Assembly (NCBI RefSeq): GCF_900007165.1
Contig: NZ_CYGY02000024.1
Coordinates: 301-64,300, forward strand
Direction: 5' to 3'
Source: Paraburkholderia piptadeniae
GTDB lineage: Bacteria; Pseudomonadota; Gammaproteobacteria; Burkholderiales; Burkholderiaceae
Length of the DNA: 64,000 nucleotides
Shown: one piece after another, positions 27,451 through 35,279 of the stretch
Layout: every line of letters begins with the position of its first letter
Numbering within the stretch: the first letter of the stretch is position 1
Position numbers and translations under genes: made by a program
Notes under the pieces: generated by a model
Database searches by the model: none
Told to the model about the DNA's origin: nothing
The model's input: the letters and a program-made list of their open reading frames with translations, nothing else

Positions 27451-27780
27451 TCAGTTGGTCACGAAGAACAGCTTCGCGTGAGTGCCGAAATATTTGACCG
27501 TGGCTCCTTTGCAGAGCTCGATCACGTCGCCGGGACGGCCTTCCACGCGCGTGCCGTCGCTGGCTTCGACGCCGAACACACCTTCAAGCACGAGAATCAC
27601 CTCGTCATAGGTGAGCGTCTTGGGCTCGCACAGTGCTTCGTGCCAGCGGCCAAAGCCGCAAGGCAGGACCGCGCACTCCTTGTCCGAAATGGCCCACGAG
27701 ATTTCTGCCGTGCCATCGGTGGCCCCACCACGATCCTCGGTCCGGATCGAGTCGCCCTTGATCAGTCGGATGCTCCGCAT
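27451..27780 (-). CDS. Cupin domain protein
   Basis: A 109-residue single-domain cupin from ATG 27780 with AAGGAGA upstream. The first cupin motif is degenerate (CGFGRWHEALCEPKTLTYDE, VILVLEGVFGVEA) and the second reads GRPGDVIELCKGATVKYFGT. It resembles the EutQ-like cupins found beside amine and amino acid catabolic genes. Possible roles are isomerase or sensor. It is the second gene of the operon, 55 bases after the oxidase gene. Confidence 0.82.
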   Translation of the reverse strand: MRSIRLIKGDSIRTEDRGGATDGTAEISWAISDKECAVLPCGFGRWHEALCEPKTLTYDEVILVLEGVFGVEASDGTRVEGRPGDVIELCKGATVKYFGTHAKLFFVTN

Positions 27781-27835
27781 TGCTACGTCTCCTTGATTGA
27801 ATAAAAGTGGTGCGCGACGCGCGTGCGCGCCTGCG

Positions 27836-29164
27836 CTAGATTTCATGCCGGCCCGAAGCCCGCTCGCGCATCAGCGTCAGATGCACGCCGATGTCGCGGA
27901 TGGGCCGGGGCGGGATATAGCTGGCCGTGCCCTGAACCAGAAAGTCATCGGTCAACTCGCTGCGCTGACCGTTCGCGAGTTCTGCGATCAGGATTCCTGC
28001 CGCGGTGTGACGCACGATGCCCGCACCGTTGCAGCAGGCGGCGGCATAGATGTTGTCGCTGACCTGGCCGAAGGCGGGCGCGTGGTTGTGCGAAACGGCG
28101 AGCCAGCCCATCCAGAAGTGTTCGATGTCGAGCGAACCGCCGAGGTGTCCAAAACGGCGCGCGAGCAGGTCCATGTGCTTCGCGCGGGCGGCATCGCGAC
28201 GCGCGTCGTTGGTGGTCAGCGACGGGGAATAGTCGAAGCCCTGGCGGATCAGCAGCCGCTTGTCTGCGGTGAGCCGAAGCGTCGAGCCAGCCACGCCATG
28301 CGCAGGCGTGATGCCCCAGCTAGCATCCGTGCCGAGTCTTGCCTGCTGTTCCGGCGTCAGCGGCTTCGTCAGGCTCGCGAAGAGCAGAACCGGGATCTGC
28401 CTGTCCTGAAAGACACCGAACGAAGCCGAGAACGCGTTGACGGCGAGAATGAGCTTGCCGAATCGAATGCGACCGGTGGTGGTGCGTACGAACGGCGAAG
28501 GTCCATTGAATTCGACCTCGACAACCGGCGAGTTTTCGAAGAGTTCGACTTCGGGCGGCAGGCTGTCCGCAAGACCACGCACGAGCGCCGCGGGATTCAT
28601 CAGGCAGGTGCCCGGCGTGTAGATCGCCGCATGGTAATAGCGCGTGCCGAGCCGGCCTTCGAGTTCGTCGCGCGTGAGCGGTTCGTAGGATTCGCCCCAC
28701 GCGCGCAGGTTCGACGCATACGTATCGAGCACCTTGCTGGCGACCTCACTCGTCACGGCAGCGTGATAGCGGCCACGTCGCTCCCAGTCGCATTCGATGC
28801 GATGGTCCCGGACGAGTCGTTCGAGCTCGGCGAGCGCGAAGCGTCCGACGCGAATCGCGCGGTGACCCTGTTCAACGGACGCAGCGGACGTGGAGGGCGC
28901 GTGCGGCAGATCGATCGCGAAGCCGGAATTGCGTCCCGACGCGTTTTCTCCCGCGACACCACTCTCCACCACGGCGATCGACTTACCCGGTTGTAGCGCG
29001 GCCAGCCTGCGGGCCGCGGCCAGTCCCGCATATCCGGCCCCAATGACCACCCAGTCGAAATCCCGCTCACCGACAAGCGACGGTCGCGGCGTGCGCGCGG
29101 GCAGCAGGGCGCTCCAGCCATTGGTATGGTCGTCGTTCGGGAGGCGGTCAATCAGGCGGGGCAT
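27836..29164 (-). CDS. FAD-dependent oxidoreductase (DAO/PuuB-like)
   Basis: 442 residues with the dinucleotide motif VVIGAGYAGLAAARRLA (GAGYAG at 42-47) and GENASGRNSGFAIDLPHAPS, typical of D-amino acid/gamma-glutamylputrescine-type oxidases. The C-terminal flavin contact region MGWLAVSHNHAPAFGQVSDN, AACCNGAGIVRHTAAG is present. Such enzymes oxidatively deaminate amines or amino acids to aldehydes or keto acids. As the first gene of an operon with hppD it could supply the arylpyruvate directly, without a transaminase. Divergent from the TetR gene. Confidence 0.9.
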   Translation of the reverse strand: MPRLIDRLPNDDHTNGWSALLPARTPRPSLVGERDFDWVVIGAGYAGLAAARRLAALQPGKSIAVVESGVAGENASGRNSGFAIDLPHAPSTSAASVEQGHRAIRVGRFALAELERLVRDHRIECDWERRGRYHAAVTSEVASKVLDTYASNLRAWGESYEPLTRDELEGRLGTRYYHAAIYTPGTCLMNPAALVRGLADSLPPEVELFENSPVVEVEFNGPSPFVRTTTGRIRFGKLILAVNAFSASFGVFQDRQIPVLLFASLTKPLTPEQQARLGTDASWGITPAHGVAGSTLRLTADKRLLIRQGFDYSPSLTTNDARRDAARAKHMDLLARRFGHLGGSLDIEHFWMGWLAVSHNHAPAFGQVSDNIYAAACCNGAGIVRHTAAGILIAELANGQRSELTDDFLVQGTASYIPPRPIRDIGVHLTLMRERASGRHEI

Positions 29165-29223
29165 GTCAGATCCGGTTGAGGTTGCAGGAGGCCCGCGAGG
29201 GCGGCGGACACCTCAACTATATA

Positions 29224-29233
29224 AAAACAATAA
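29224..29233 (+). promoter_or_regulatory. AT-rich half-site at the head of the aromatic operon
   Basis: AAAACAATAA, inside an unusually AT-rich block at 29219-29250. The same 10-mer occurs inverted at 29381-29390. Both lie in the 250-base spacer between the oxidase gene and the TetR gene, as expected for TetR binding sites or the divergent promoters. Confidence 0.4.
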
Positions 29234-29380
29234 ATTATTATTATTAGTGTTTCTACCTATCCCACCGGAGAAGGCCGCTGCGGGCAAGACCGATTAAAAA
29301 GGGTGTTACCACGCATGCGAACGGCGGGATCGGCAGCAGGTCCGTGCGGAATGGGATTGTGAATGACCGAGAATTATTTA

Positions 29381-29390
29381 TTATTGTTTT
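29381..29390 (-). promoter_or_regulatory. Inverted copy of the AT-rich half-site before the TetR gene
   Basis: TTATTGTTTT, the reverse complement of 29224-29233, inside ATTATTTATTATTG at 29373-29386. It lies 25 bases before the chosen TetR start, so a bound repressor would block its transcription. Confidence 0.4.
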
Positions 29391-29414
29391 CGTGTGACTG
29401 AACAGGCGAGAACC

Positions 29415-30104
29415 ATGGAATCACCATCACAACCGGCGCGTGCGCGAACCCCGCAAAGCGAACGCATCGAGGCGACGCAGCGGAAAATCATCGAATCAGC
29501 GCAGCGGCTGCTTCGCGAGGAGGGCTTCAAAAGCGCGACGTTGCAGAAGATCGCACGAGGGGCCAACGTCTCGCTTGGCGCTCTGCAACACCACTTTGAA
29601 AGTCGGGATGCGCTGATGGAGCGACTGGTCGACGAAGCCATGGCGCCATTGAGTGACCACGGTGGGGTGTGGCCTGATCCCGCGCTTCCGCTGCGCGAGC
29701 GCGCGGAAGCGTTTGTCCTGCAGGCATGGAAGCAGATCTTCGGCGCTCCCAGTTATCTCACGGCGTGGAGTCTGTTCTTCGGCTGCAAGGCCACCCCATC
29801 GATCTTCACCCGTATCGACGCCAAGCGCGCGAGTGAGGACAAGAAATTTTTTTCGCTGTTCCGGGCGGCGTTTCCCGAGCTCGACGAACACCATCCGCAT
29901 CCGAAAGGATTTACGACCTCGGTGTTTTCCACGCTCCGCGGCCTGGGTGTATTCGAACTGTTCGACGTATCGTCGAGCGAGAAGCGCGAGGAGCTTCAGG
30001 CCCTCGTAGAGACCATCGTCAGGGCATGTTCGCCGAACGTTGCGAATCTGCCCGCTGTGAGGTCAAAAGGGCGCCAGCCACGCAAAGTCGCCGCACTGGA
30101 CTAA
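29415..30104 (+). CDS. TetR family transcriptional regulator
   Basis: About 229 residues from ATG 29415; GTG 29394 is a possible earlier start but overlaps the AT-rich operator-like element. The helix-turn-helix is in IIESAQRLLREEGFKSATLQ and KIARGANVSLGALQHHFESR, textbook TetR. The ligand domain contains WKQIFGAPSYLTAWSLFFGC. Divergent from the FAD oxidase gene across an AT-rich spacer with inverted 10-bp half-sites, so it most likely represses that operon and itself. Ligand likely an operon substrate or intermediate. Confidence 0.92.
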   Translation: MESPSQPARARTPQSERIEATQRKIIESAQRLLREEGFKSATLQKIARGANVSLGALQHHFESRDALMERLVDEAMAPLSDHGGVWPDPALPLRERAEAFVLQAWKQIFGAPSYLTAWSLFFGCKATPSIFTRIDAKRASEDKKFFSLFRAAFPELDEHHPHPKGFTTSVFSTLRGLGVFELFDVSSSEKREELQALVETIVRACSPNVANLPAVRSKGRQPRKVAALD

Positions 30105-30286
30105 AGCGGGTCAGCGCTGCTGGCCGCGCAATGTTCCCAGCGCCGCGCCAAGGCAAGTCGAATTACCAGAGAGCGGTGGTCGACTGGAAGGCCGCGAGCT
30201 CTCGTTGGAAATGACGTGGTCACTCCAACGGCCGCTTCAAGCTCGTGACCCGACGTAGCAGGCAAAATAGGTCGAAGGTCGGAAAT

Positions 30287-30318
30287 GGGTCGCTATGCAA
30301 ATCTCTGCATAGCGACCC
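30287..30318. repeat. Perfect stem-loop at the left RIT boundary
   Basis: GGGTCGCTATGCA at 30287-30299 pairs perfectly with TGCATAGCGACCC at 30306-30318 around a 6-base loop. Its right arm runs 6 bases into the 39-bp terminal repeat. No such structure stands outside the right end, where only GCAAAT is shared in inverted orientation. Confidence 0.85.
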
Positions 30319-30351
30319 CTATGCGCAGGTCGCAACTATGCGCAGATGGTC
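30313..30351 (+). repeat. Left 39-bp terminal inverted repeat of the RIT element
   Basis: Exact reverse complement of 33755-33793 over 39 bases, mismatching immediately outside and inside. It starts CGACCCCTATGCGCAG and contains TATGCGCAG twice, 18 bases apart, which look like two recombinase core sites. Confidence 0.97.
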
Positions 30352-30401
30352 ATCGCGAGCGCGGCCAGCCCCTTAAGGGGTGCGGTAGGAGCTGGCGAAA
30401 C

Positions 30402-30414
30402 CTACGCATAGTTA
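30402..30414 (-). repeat. Left inner recombinase-site-like 13-mer
   Basis: CTACGCATAGTTA matches 11 of 13 bases with the reverse complement of CAACTATGCGCAG in the terminal repeat (30333-30345), so it faces the terminal site. It overlaps the stop codon of the third recombinase gene. A matching inner site lies at the right end. Confidence 0.6.
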
Positions 30415-31425
30415 CAGCGTCCGCAGGAATCGAATCAACGCGTCCGGTGCTTGATACCGGCGAATCTTGGCATCGGGCGCCTCGAGCCGACCGAGTGCTT
30501 TCTCCTTCATCGCGAGGTCAGCTTCGACGTAGCGATGGGTTGTCATCGGGCTCTCGTGACCGAGCCACAAGGCGATCACGTTGAACGGAACGCCCGCCTG
30601 CAACAGGTGCATCGCGGTCGTATGACGCAAGATGTGCGGTGAGACGCGCTTCTTGAGGAGGCTGGGCTGCTCCACACTCGCGCGGCTCACCGCAAGATCC
30701 AGGCGTTGCGCGACGTTGGAACGCGACATCGCCTGTCCATCCCGGTTGGGTAGCAAGGCGGCTTCGCCGCGCAGCGCTGGATTTGATCGCAACCAACTGC
30801 GGATCTCGGCGACAGCGGCGTCCCACAGTGGGATCGATCGCAGCTTGCGCCCCTTGCCGCGCAGGTGCACGCACGCTGCGCCGTCGAGGACTACATCGAC
30901 GATCCGTACTCCGATGATCTCGGAGACGCGCGCGCCCGTGTTGTAGAGCATCGTCAGCAGCAGGTGATCGCGCTGCGAGGACCAGCTCTCGCCCGGCTGG
31001 CCGAGTACGGCCACCATCTCTGCACGCGTGAGGTAGTTCAGCATCGGCCGCTCGAAGCGCTTCATCGGCACCGCCAGTGCGCGCTCAACGTCGTGCAACG
31101 AAGCCACGTCGCGGCGGCCGGCAAACTTCAGGAACGCGCGCAGCGCGGTGAGCCGCAAATTGCGGCTGCGAACCGAGTTCTTCCGATCCTGCTCCAGATG
31201 GTCAAGGAAGGCCAGAATCAGATCGGGTTGGATGTCGGCCAGCCGCATCGTTGTCGGCATCTTGTTGAGCTGGCGGCTGGCGAAGTCCAGAAACAGCAGC
31301 AAGGCGTCCCGGTAACAGGCCACGGTACGCGGACTGAGCGCCCGCTGCGCGACCAGGTACTCGGTAAAGAATTGCTGGACCAGCGCAGCGAACGAAGGCG
31401 GCTTCGGGGCAAGGGTCTTACGCAT
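30412..31425 (-). CDS. RIT tyrosine recombinase, third gene
   Basis: 337 residues. N-terminal SAM-like core-binding domain (YLVAQRALSPRTVACYRDAL), then a catalytic domain with Arg in YNTGARVSEIIGVR, HILRHTTAMHLLQAGVPFNV (HxxR) and LGHESPMTTHRYVEADLAMK with the nucleophilic Tyr. ATG 31425 has AGAGAGG upstream and overlaps the end of the second gene by 8 bases. Last of three; probably works jointly with the other two to move the element. Confidence 0.95.
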   Translation of the reverse strand: MRKTLAPKPPSFAALVQQFFTEYLVAQRALSPRTVACYRDALLLFLDFASRQLNKMPTTMRLADIQPDLILAFLDHLEQDRKNSVRSRNLRLTALRAFLKFAGRRDVASLHDVERALAVPMKRFERPMLNYLTRAEMVAVLGQPGESWSSQRDHLLLTMLYNTGARVSEIIGVRIVDVVLDGAACVHLRGKGRKLRSIPLWDAAVAEIRSWLRSNPALRGEAALLPNRDGQAMSRSNVAQRLDLAVSRASVEQPSLLKKRVSPHILRHTTAMHLLQAGVPFNVIALWLGHESPMTTHRYVEADLAMKEKALGRLEAPDAKIRRYQAPDALIRFLRTL

Positions 31426-32389
31426 CTTGCACCTCTCTGCGGGCCGTGAACGACTCGAAACGTCCGGCGGCCAGCGCCATCAACTCGGGCACCGCCGAGA
31501 GGTACCAGTAGGTGTTGGTCACCATCGTGTGCCCGACGTAGGTCGACAGCGACAGCATGGTCTGATCGATGTCCACGCCCTGGGCCTGCCACTGCACGAT
31601 GCGCCGCACGACGAAGGTATGTCGAAGGTCATGGATGCGTGGGGCACGGTGCGCTCCGCGGTTGCCCCAGCCCAACTGCTGGTGTAAGTCGCGGAAGACG
31701 CGATGCACCTGACGCTCGCCGAGCGGCAGACCTCGTCGTCGACCGCGGGTGCCGACGAAGAATGGGCCATCCTCCTCCGGCGGCCCCTCGGCCAAGTCAC
31801 GCAGCCGGCGATAGCGGCGCAAGGCATCCACGGTGCTCGGGTGCATGGGGATCTGCCGAGACTTGCCAAACTTGGTCCGGCGGATGGTCAGCATCCCGTC
31901 CTTGAGATCGATGTCGCCGTTGCGCAGCGACAGCGCCTCGCCGATCCGCAGCCCGGTGGCGGCGATCAGTCCAAACAGCGTTTCGTAGACAGCGCCGCGT
32001 AGCCCCGGCGATGGCCCGAGTCGGCGCGCGCGAGCAAGTAGGTCGACGATCTCTTCCTCGCTGAAGATGTGTGGCGCTTGCCGCTCGGGCAACCGTCCGA
32101 AGATCGAATCATCGGGCACCTCAGTGCGCGGCTCGAATTGCTGTAGCCAGCGCAGGAACGTGCGCAGCCTCTTCAGCCGTCGCGCCCAGGTCCGCGGGTC
32201 ATTGCTCTCGTGGCGGTCGCTTCGGGCCCAGGCGGCCATGAGTTCCACCGTCAAGGCGCCGCGATGCCCGGCAGCGTGGACATGGCGCGCGAAGCTGCGT
32301 AGGACGTAACCATCATCGGAGAACCCCAGTTGGCGACGCTCGACCAGAAACTGTTCGACGCGTGCTTGCACAGAAGTCGGCGTGCTCAT
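31418..32389 (-). CDS. RIT tyrosine recombinase, second gene
   Basis: 323 residues from ATG 32389, which overlaps the first gene's TGA as ATGA and has GGGAG upstream. Arg in AATGLRIGEALSLRNGD, HDLRHTFVVRRIVQWQ and VGHTMVTNTYWYLSAVPELM with the candidate Tyr. The DNA-binding N-terminal part starts QARVEQFLVERRQLGFSDDG. Translational coupling to the first gene suggests stoichiometric production of the trio. Confidence 0.95.
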   Translation of the reverse strand: MSTPTSVQARVEQFLVERRQLGFSDDGYVLRSFARHVHAAGHRGALTVELMAAWARSDRHESNDPRTWARRLKRLRTFLRWLQQFEPRTEVPDDSIFGRLPERQAPHIFSEEEIVDLLARARRLGPSPGLRGAVYETLFGLIAATGLRIGEALSLRNGDIDLKDGMLTIRRTKFGKSRQIPMHPSTVDALRRYRRLRDLAEGPPEEDGPFFVGTRGRRRGLPLGERQVHRVFRDLHQQLGWGNRGAHRAPRIHDLRHTFVVRRIVQWQAQGVDIDQTMLSLSTYVGHTMVTNTYWYLSAVPELMALAAGRFESFTARREVQDA

Positions 32390-33639
32390 GCTGCACTCCC
32401 TGGCCATGGCAGCGCGACCTCGACCAACTTGCGGCTATCGAGCTTGGCGTAGATCAGGGTCGTGTTCAGCGAGCGGTGACGCAGGACGTCGGCTACTTCC
32501 TTCAGGGAGGATCCGCCGGCTAGCAAGCGGTTGGCCATCGTGTGGCGAAGCAGATGCGCGCGGGTATAGGGAAGGCCGGCGCGCGTAAAGGCTTGGCGGA
32601 TGATCTTGCGGACGAGATCGGAACCGGCGGGCTGGTCGCGGGGCGCGACATGGCGGACGAAGACGGCTCGATTGGAAGTCTTAGGACGCTCATGCTCGAG
32701 GTAGGCCGCGATGGCTTCGCCGGTCGCGACCGGTAGCGGCAGCACGTCCTCCCGGCGCCCCTTGGTGTGGCGCAAGATGAGCGTGCCGGCTCGCCAGTCG
32801 ATATCGTCTAGGCTGAGACGGGCGATCTCGCCGCTGCGCAGTCCGAGGTCGAGCGCACAGCGCACGATGGCGTCGGCTCGCCGCATCGAGCGGCCCCGTT
32901 GGCCGAGCGATCCGATCAACCGCTCGACCTCTTCTGCCGTCAGCGACTTGGGCAACGAGGACAGCGACCAGTTGGCAGGATAGGACACCGCGCCGATCAG
33001 TCCGTGGACCAGATCGCCGAGCGAGGCGCGGTAGCGGAAGTAGCCGCGCAGCGATGCCACGACCGACCCAGCATTCGCCGGTTTGCTATAGAGCTTCGCT
33101 TGCCCGGCGAAGAAACGCCGAACGTGCTCGGGCTTGATCGCGGCGACGTTGACGGCGCCCTCGCCGAAACGAACCGTCAGCAACCGCCCGACAATGCGCA
33201 GCGCCATGCTCCGCGTCTTCGGCGCCAGGCCCCGCACGTGCTTCATATACTCGTCGTAGCGTCGCAGTTCCTCGTCTACCGGTGTTGCGCTGTTCGCGGG
33301 CACCGCGATGACGCCCTGAGCGCGCAAGACCACGAGCAGGTGTCGTAGCGCCGCGCTATGGTCACCCCGATCGTGACGGATTGCGCTAGCGCACTCGCAC
33401 CGCGGGAAATGCTCGTCGAGGAACTCCGCGATCAACCCTTCATCGATCCGTTGCCGCCGACGGTGCCCGAAGTCGGCCCATCGGGCGAAATGGGCGATGC
33501 AGCGCAGATAGGTAGCGAACGTCTTTGCAGCGTACCGGCGTTGGCTCAGGTACTGCTTGAACGCACCAACGTATGGCCCGATCGGCCCGTCGGTGAAACC
33601 GTCTATGTCAGTGCGGTGGGAGCGGCGAACGATGCCCAT
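32386..33639 (-). CDS. RIT tyrosine recombinase, first gene
   Basis: 417 residues from ATG 33639, chosen for TGGAG 7 bases upstream; a start at 33684 would lengthen it by 15 residues. It is the longest of the three, with an N-terminal extension (YVGAFKQYLSQRRYAAKTFA, LRCIAHFARWADFGHRRRQR) before the catalytic part: DLGLRSGEIARLSLDDIDWR, HLLRHTMANRLLAGGSSLKE, and LRHRSLNTTLIYAKLDSRK with Tyr. First gene of the operon; its promoter should lie in 33640-33755, next to the right end sites. Confidence 0.95.
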   Translation of the reverse strand: MGIVRRSHRTDIDGFTDGPIGPYVGAFKQYLSQRRYAAKTFATYLRCIAHFARWADFGHRRRQRIDEGLIAEFLDEHFPRCECASAIRHDRGDHSAALRHLLVVLRAQGVIAVPANSATPVDEELRRYDEYMKHVRGLAPKTRSMALRIVGRLLTVRFGEGAVNVAAIKPEHVRRFFAGQAKLYSKPANAGSVVASLRGYFRYRASLGDLVHGLIGAVSYPANWSLSSLPKSLTAEEVERLIGSLGQRGRSMRRADAIVRCALDLGLRSGEIARLSLDDIDWRAGTLILRHTKGRREDVLPLPVATGEAIAAYLEHERPKTSNRAVFVRHVAPRDQPAGSDLVRKIIRQAFTRAGLPYTRAHLLRHTMANRLLAGGSSLKEVADVLRHRSLNTTLIYAKLDSRKLVEVALPWPGSAA

Positions 33640-33681
33640 GGTGATCTCCAGAAGTGGGACCACCACTGCATCTACAGATGA

Positions 33682-33694
33682 CAACTATGTCCAG
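33682..33694 (+). repeat. Right inner recombinase-site-like 13-mer
   Basis: CAACTATGTCCAG matches CAACTATGCGCAG of the terminal repeat at 11 of 13 bases and faces the right terminal site at 33761-33773. It lies 43 bases upstream of the first recombinase start, where binding could repress transcription. Confidence 0.6.
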
Positions 33695-33754
33695 ATCCTC
33701 ACTCGCCCGCCTTGCCGGCACTGTGCCATGCTTGGGTCGACGCCGTCAGCGACC

Positions 33755-33793
33755 GACCATCTGCGCATAGTTGCGACCTGCGCATAGGGGTCG
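33755..33793 (-). repeat. Right 39-bp terminal inverted repeat of the RIT element
   Basis: Exact reverse complement of the left repeat at 30313-30351. It ends AGGGGTCG at 33793. The perfect match over 39 bases with no drift suggests recent activity or conversion. Confidence 0.97.
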
Positions 33794-34467
33794 ATATTTG
33801 CCTTTCGCCCGCGCCGCGTGGTGGTGACCAGCGGGAACACGCGGCGGACATCGCCATTGTCGTTGCCGGGTGGCTTGCTGTGTCTCGCGCGCTTGAAGGG
33901 CATCAACGTCGCGCCGAATCTGATCGGCGCGACGCGCGAGTTAAATCATGGACTAACCGAACTCCGCCGGGTCACGATTCCGGGACCTCTTCGGTGCGTG
34001 CAAACTACGGGAACCAATTGGCGAACGTCCGCTTCGGAGCAATCCCAAGCTGGTACGCCGACATCCGTTCTTGGCCGGTCGCACCCGCTGAGCCCAACGC
34101 CACAAGGTAGCCACTGGCTCAGATCGGATCTTCTTGAACGACACCGTTCGGCGAAGTTGGCGAACGCGTACAGTCGGCGACGAACGGTCTTTCGACCGTG
34201 CCGGCGTTCGGCCATTGAAACGGCTGATTGACACCGAACTGAGAAAACGGGGCCAACCATTTTCATTGCTGCTTTCTCCTCGACGCTAACCGGTCTGCAC
34301 GCACCACGACGAATGCGGTGATGTCGTCTGCCGCCGGTGGTCACGCGCCACCCACGGAAGGGGGCTCGTGTTTAACTGTCACGCAGTCCATCCACGTCAA
34401 GCCGACAACCCGATTGCGGGCGTTGACGATGGCGGTTGGGCGGCCATCAGCAGGTGGTGCATGACGG
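33794..34467. other. Intergenic region right of the RIT element
   Basis: About 670 bases with no gene I can support. A minus-strand frame at 33794-33906 reads MPFKRARHSKPPGNDNGDVR, VRRVFPLVTTTRRGRK and runs into the element, so it may be the start of a small gene cut by the insertion; this is weak. At 33905-34250 the degenerate intergenic family appears (GGCGAACG, CGTTCGGC, and the 17-mer at 34168-34184 shared with 23609-23625). Confidence 0.4.
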
Positions 34468-35279
34468 CTATCGCAGTCGAAAAAGGTGATCCTTCTCTCC
34501 TTTTTTGATCTCGACGACAGCATCTAATGCCTTGAGCATCTCACTGAAGCTCGTGTAGCCATGGTCCTTGGGATCAAAGGTTGGATCCAGGCGTTTGACC
34601 ATAGGCAAAACGTTAGCTTGTGAACCCAAGCGTCTCCCTTTGACTCTGCCAGCAAGCGAATCGCGCGCCGGAGTATGTCTGCTGCAGGATCTCGCGGTAC
34701 CAGGTCTGCATTTTCCACCACAGCCGGTTCCGCTTCTTCTGCGGAGGCCGCCTCTATCAGGCTGTCGTAATACCGGAACTCGTGGCAGCTCTTTGCCCAG
34801 TGCTTGTTGGTGTTCTTGCGATTGCCGATGCCGATGAGGGTGCGACCGGCGGCCTTGATCTTTTGGGCTACTGGCATAAAATCGCTGTCGCCGCCAATGA
34901 TGATGACCGTGCCAATATGGTTGAAGCGGCTGATGTCCTCCGTAGCGTCTAAGCACAATTTGATGTCGGCACCGTTCTTGGCGGAGGCGCCGGGAGGGAA
35001 GAGCTGAATGAGTTCTACGGCACTTTGCAGCAGCGCATCCCGGTATCGGCCGAAGAACTGCCAGTTGCCGTATGCCCGGTTGATCGCGACCGGCCCAAAG
35101 GATGAGCCGAGCTCTACCAAAGCCTGGACATCAACCAGCGGCTCTTGCGGCTTGAAACGATTGTCCTGTCTAGCATAGGCACCTTCCCCATACTTGCCTT
35201 CGACGAGCCCGGCATGGAGATTCTCGAAGTCCCAGTAGATAGCCACTGAGCGGCCATCTGCGCTGTCATCGGCGTCCAA
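34468..35279 (-). pseudogene. NYN-domain ribonuclease-like protein with LOTUS/OST-HTH tail, frameshifted
   Basis: The main frame starts at TTG 35279 (GAGGA 6 bases upstream) and gives a NYN domain of the LabA/DUF88 type: AIYWDFENLHAGLVEGKYGE, NGADIKLCLDATEDISRF and VIIIGGDSDFMPVAQKIKAA supply the acidic metal site. After RRAIRLLAESKGD the frame fails. The true tail, LGSQANVLPMVKRLDPTFDP and HGYTSFSEMLKALDAVVEIK, lies one frame over and is an OST-HTH/LOTUS domain, ending at 34468. The shift lies near 34629-34638. Such proteins are RNA-binding nucleases. The catalytic domain is intact; only the LOTUS domain is lost. Confidence 0.83.

Larger units (their letters stand above)
30313..33793 (-). 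mobile_element. Recombinase-in-trio (RIT) element, complete
   Basis: A 3481-bp element with three overlapping tyrosine recombinase genes, all on the minus strand, between perfect 39-bp inverted repeats (30313-30351 and 33755-33793). This is the organisation known for RIT elements. All three proteins keep the C-terminal HxxR and Tyr motifs and no gene is interrupted, so the element looks intact. I see no short direct duplication of the target (left flank ends CATAG, right flank begins ATATT). It has no cargo. It sits in intergenic DNA between a TetR gene and a NYN-domain gene. Confidence 0.93.

Noticed and set aside
30287..30318. tRNA or attachment site at the RIT boundary
   Set aside because: The stem-loop lacks tRNA arms, and there is no direct repeat of it at the right flank.
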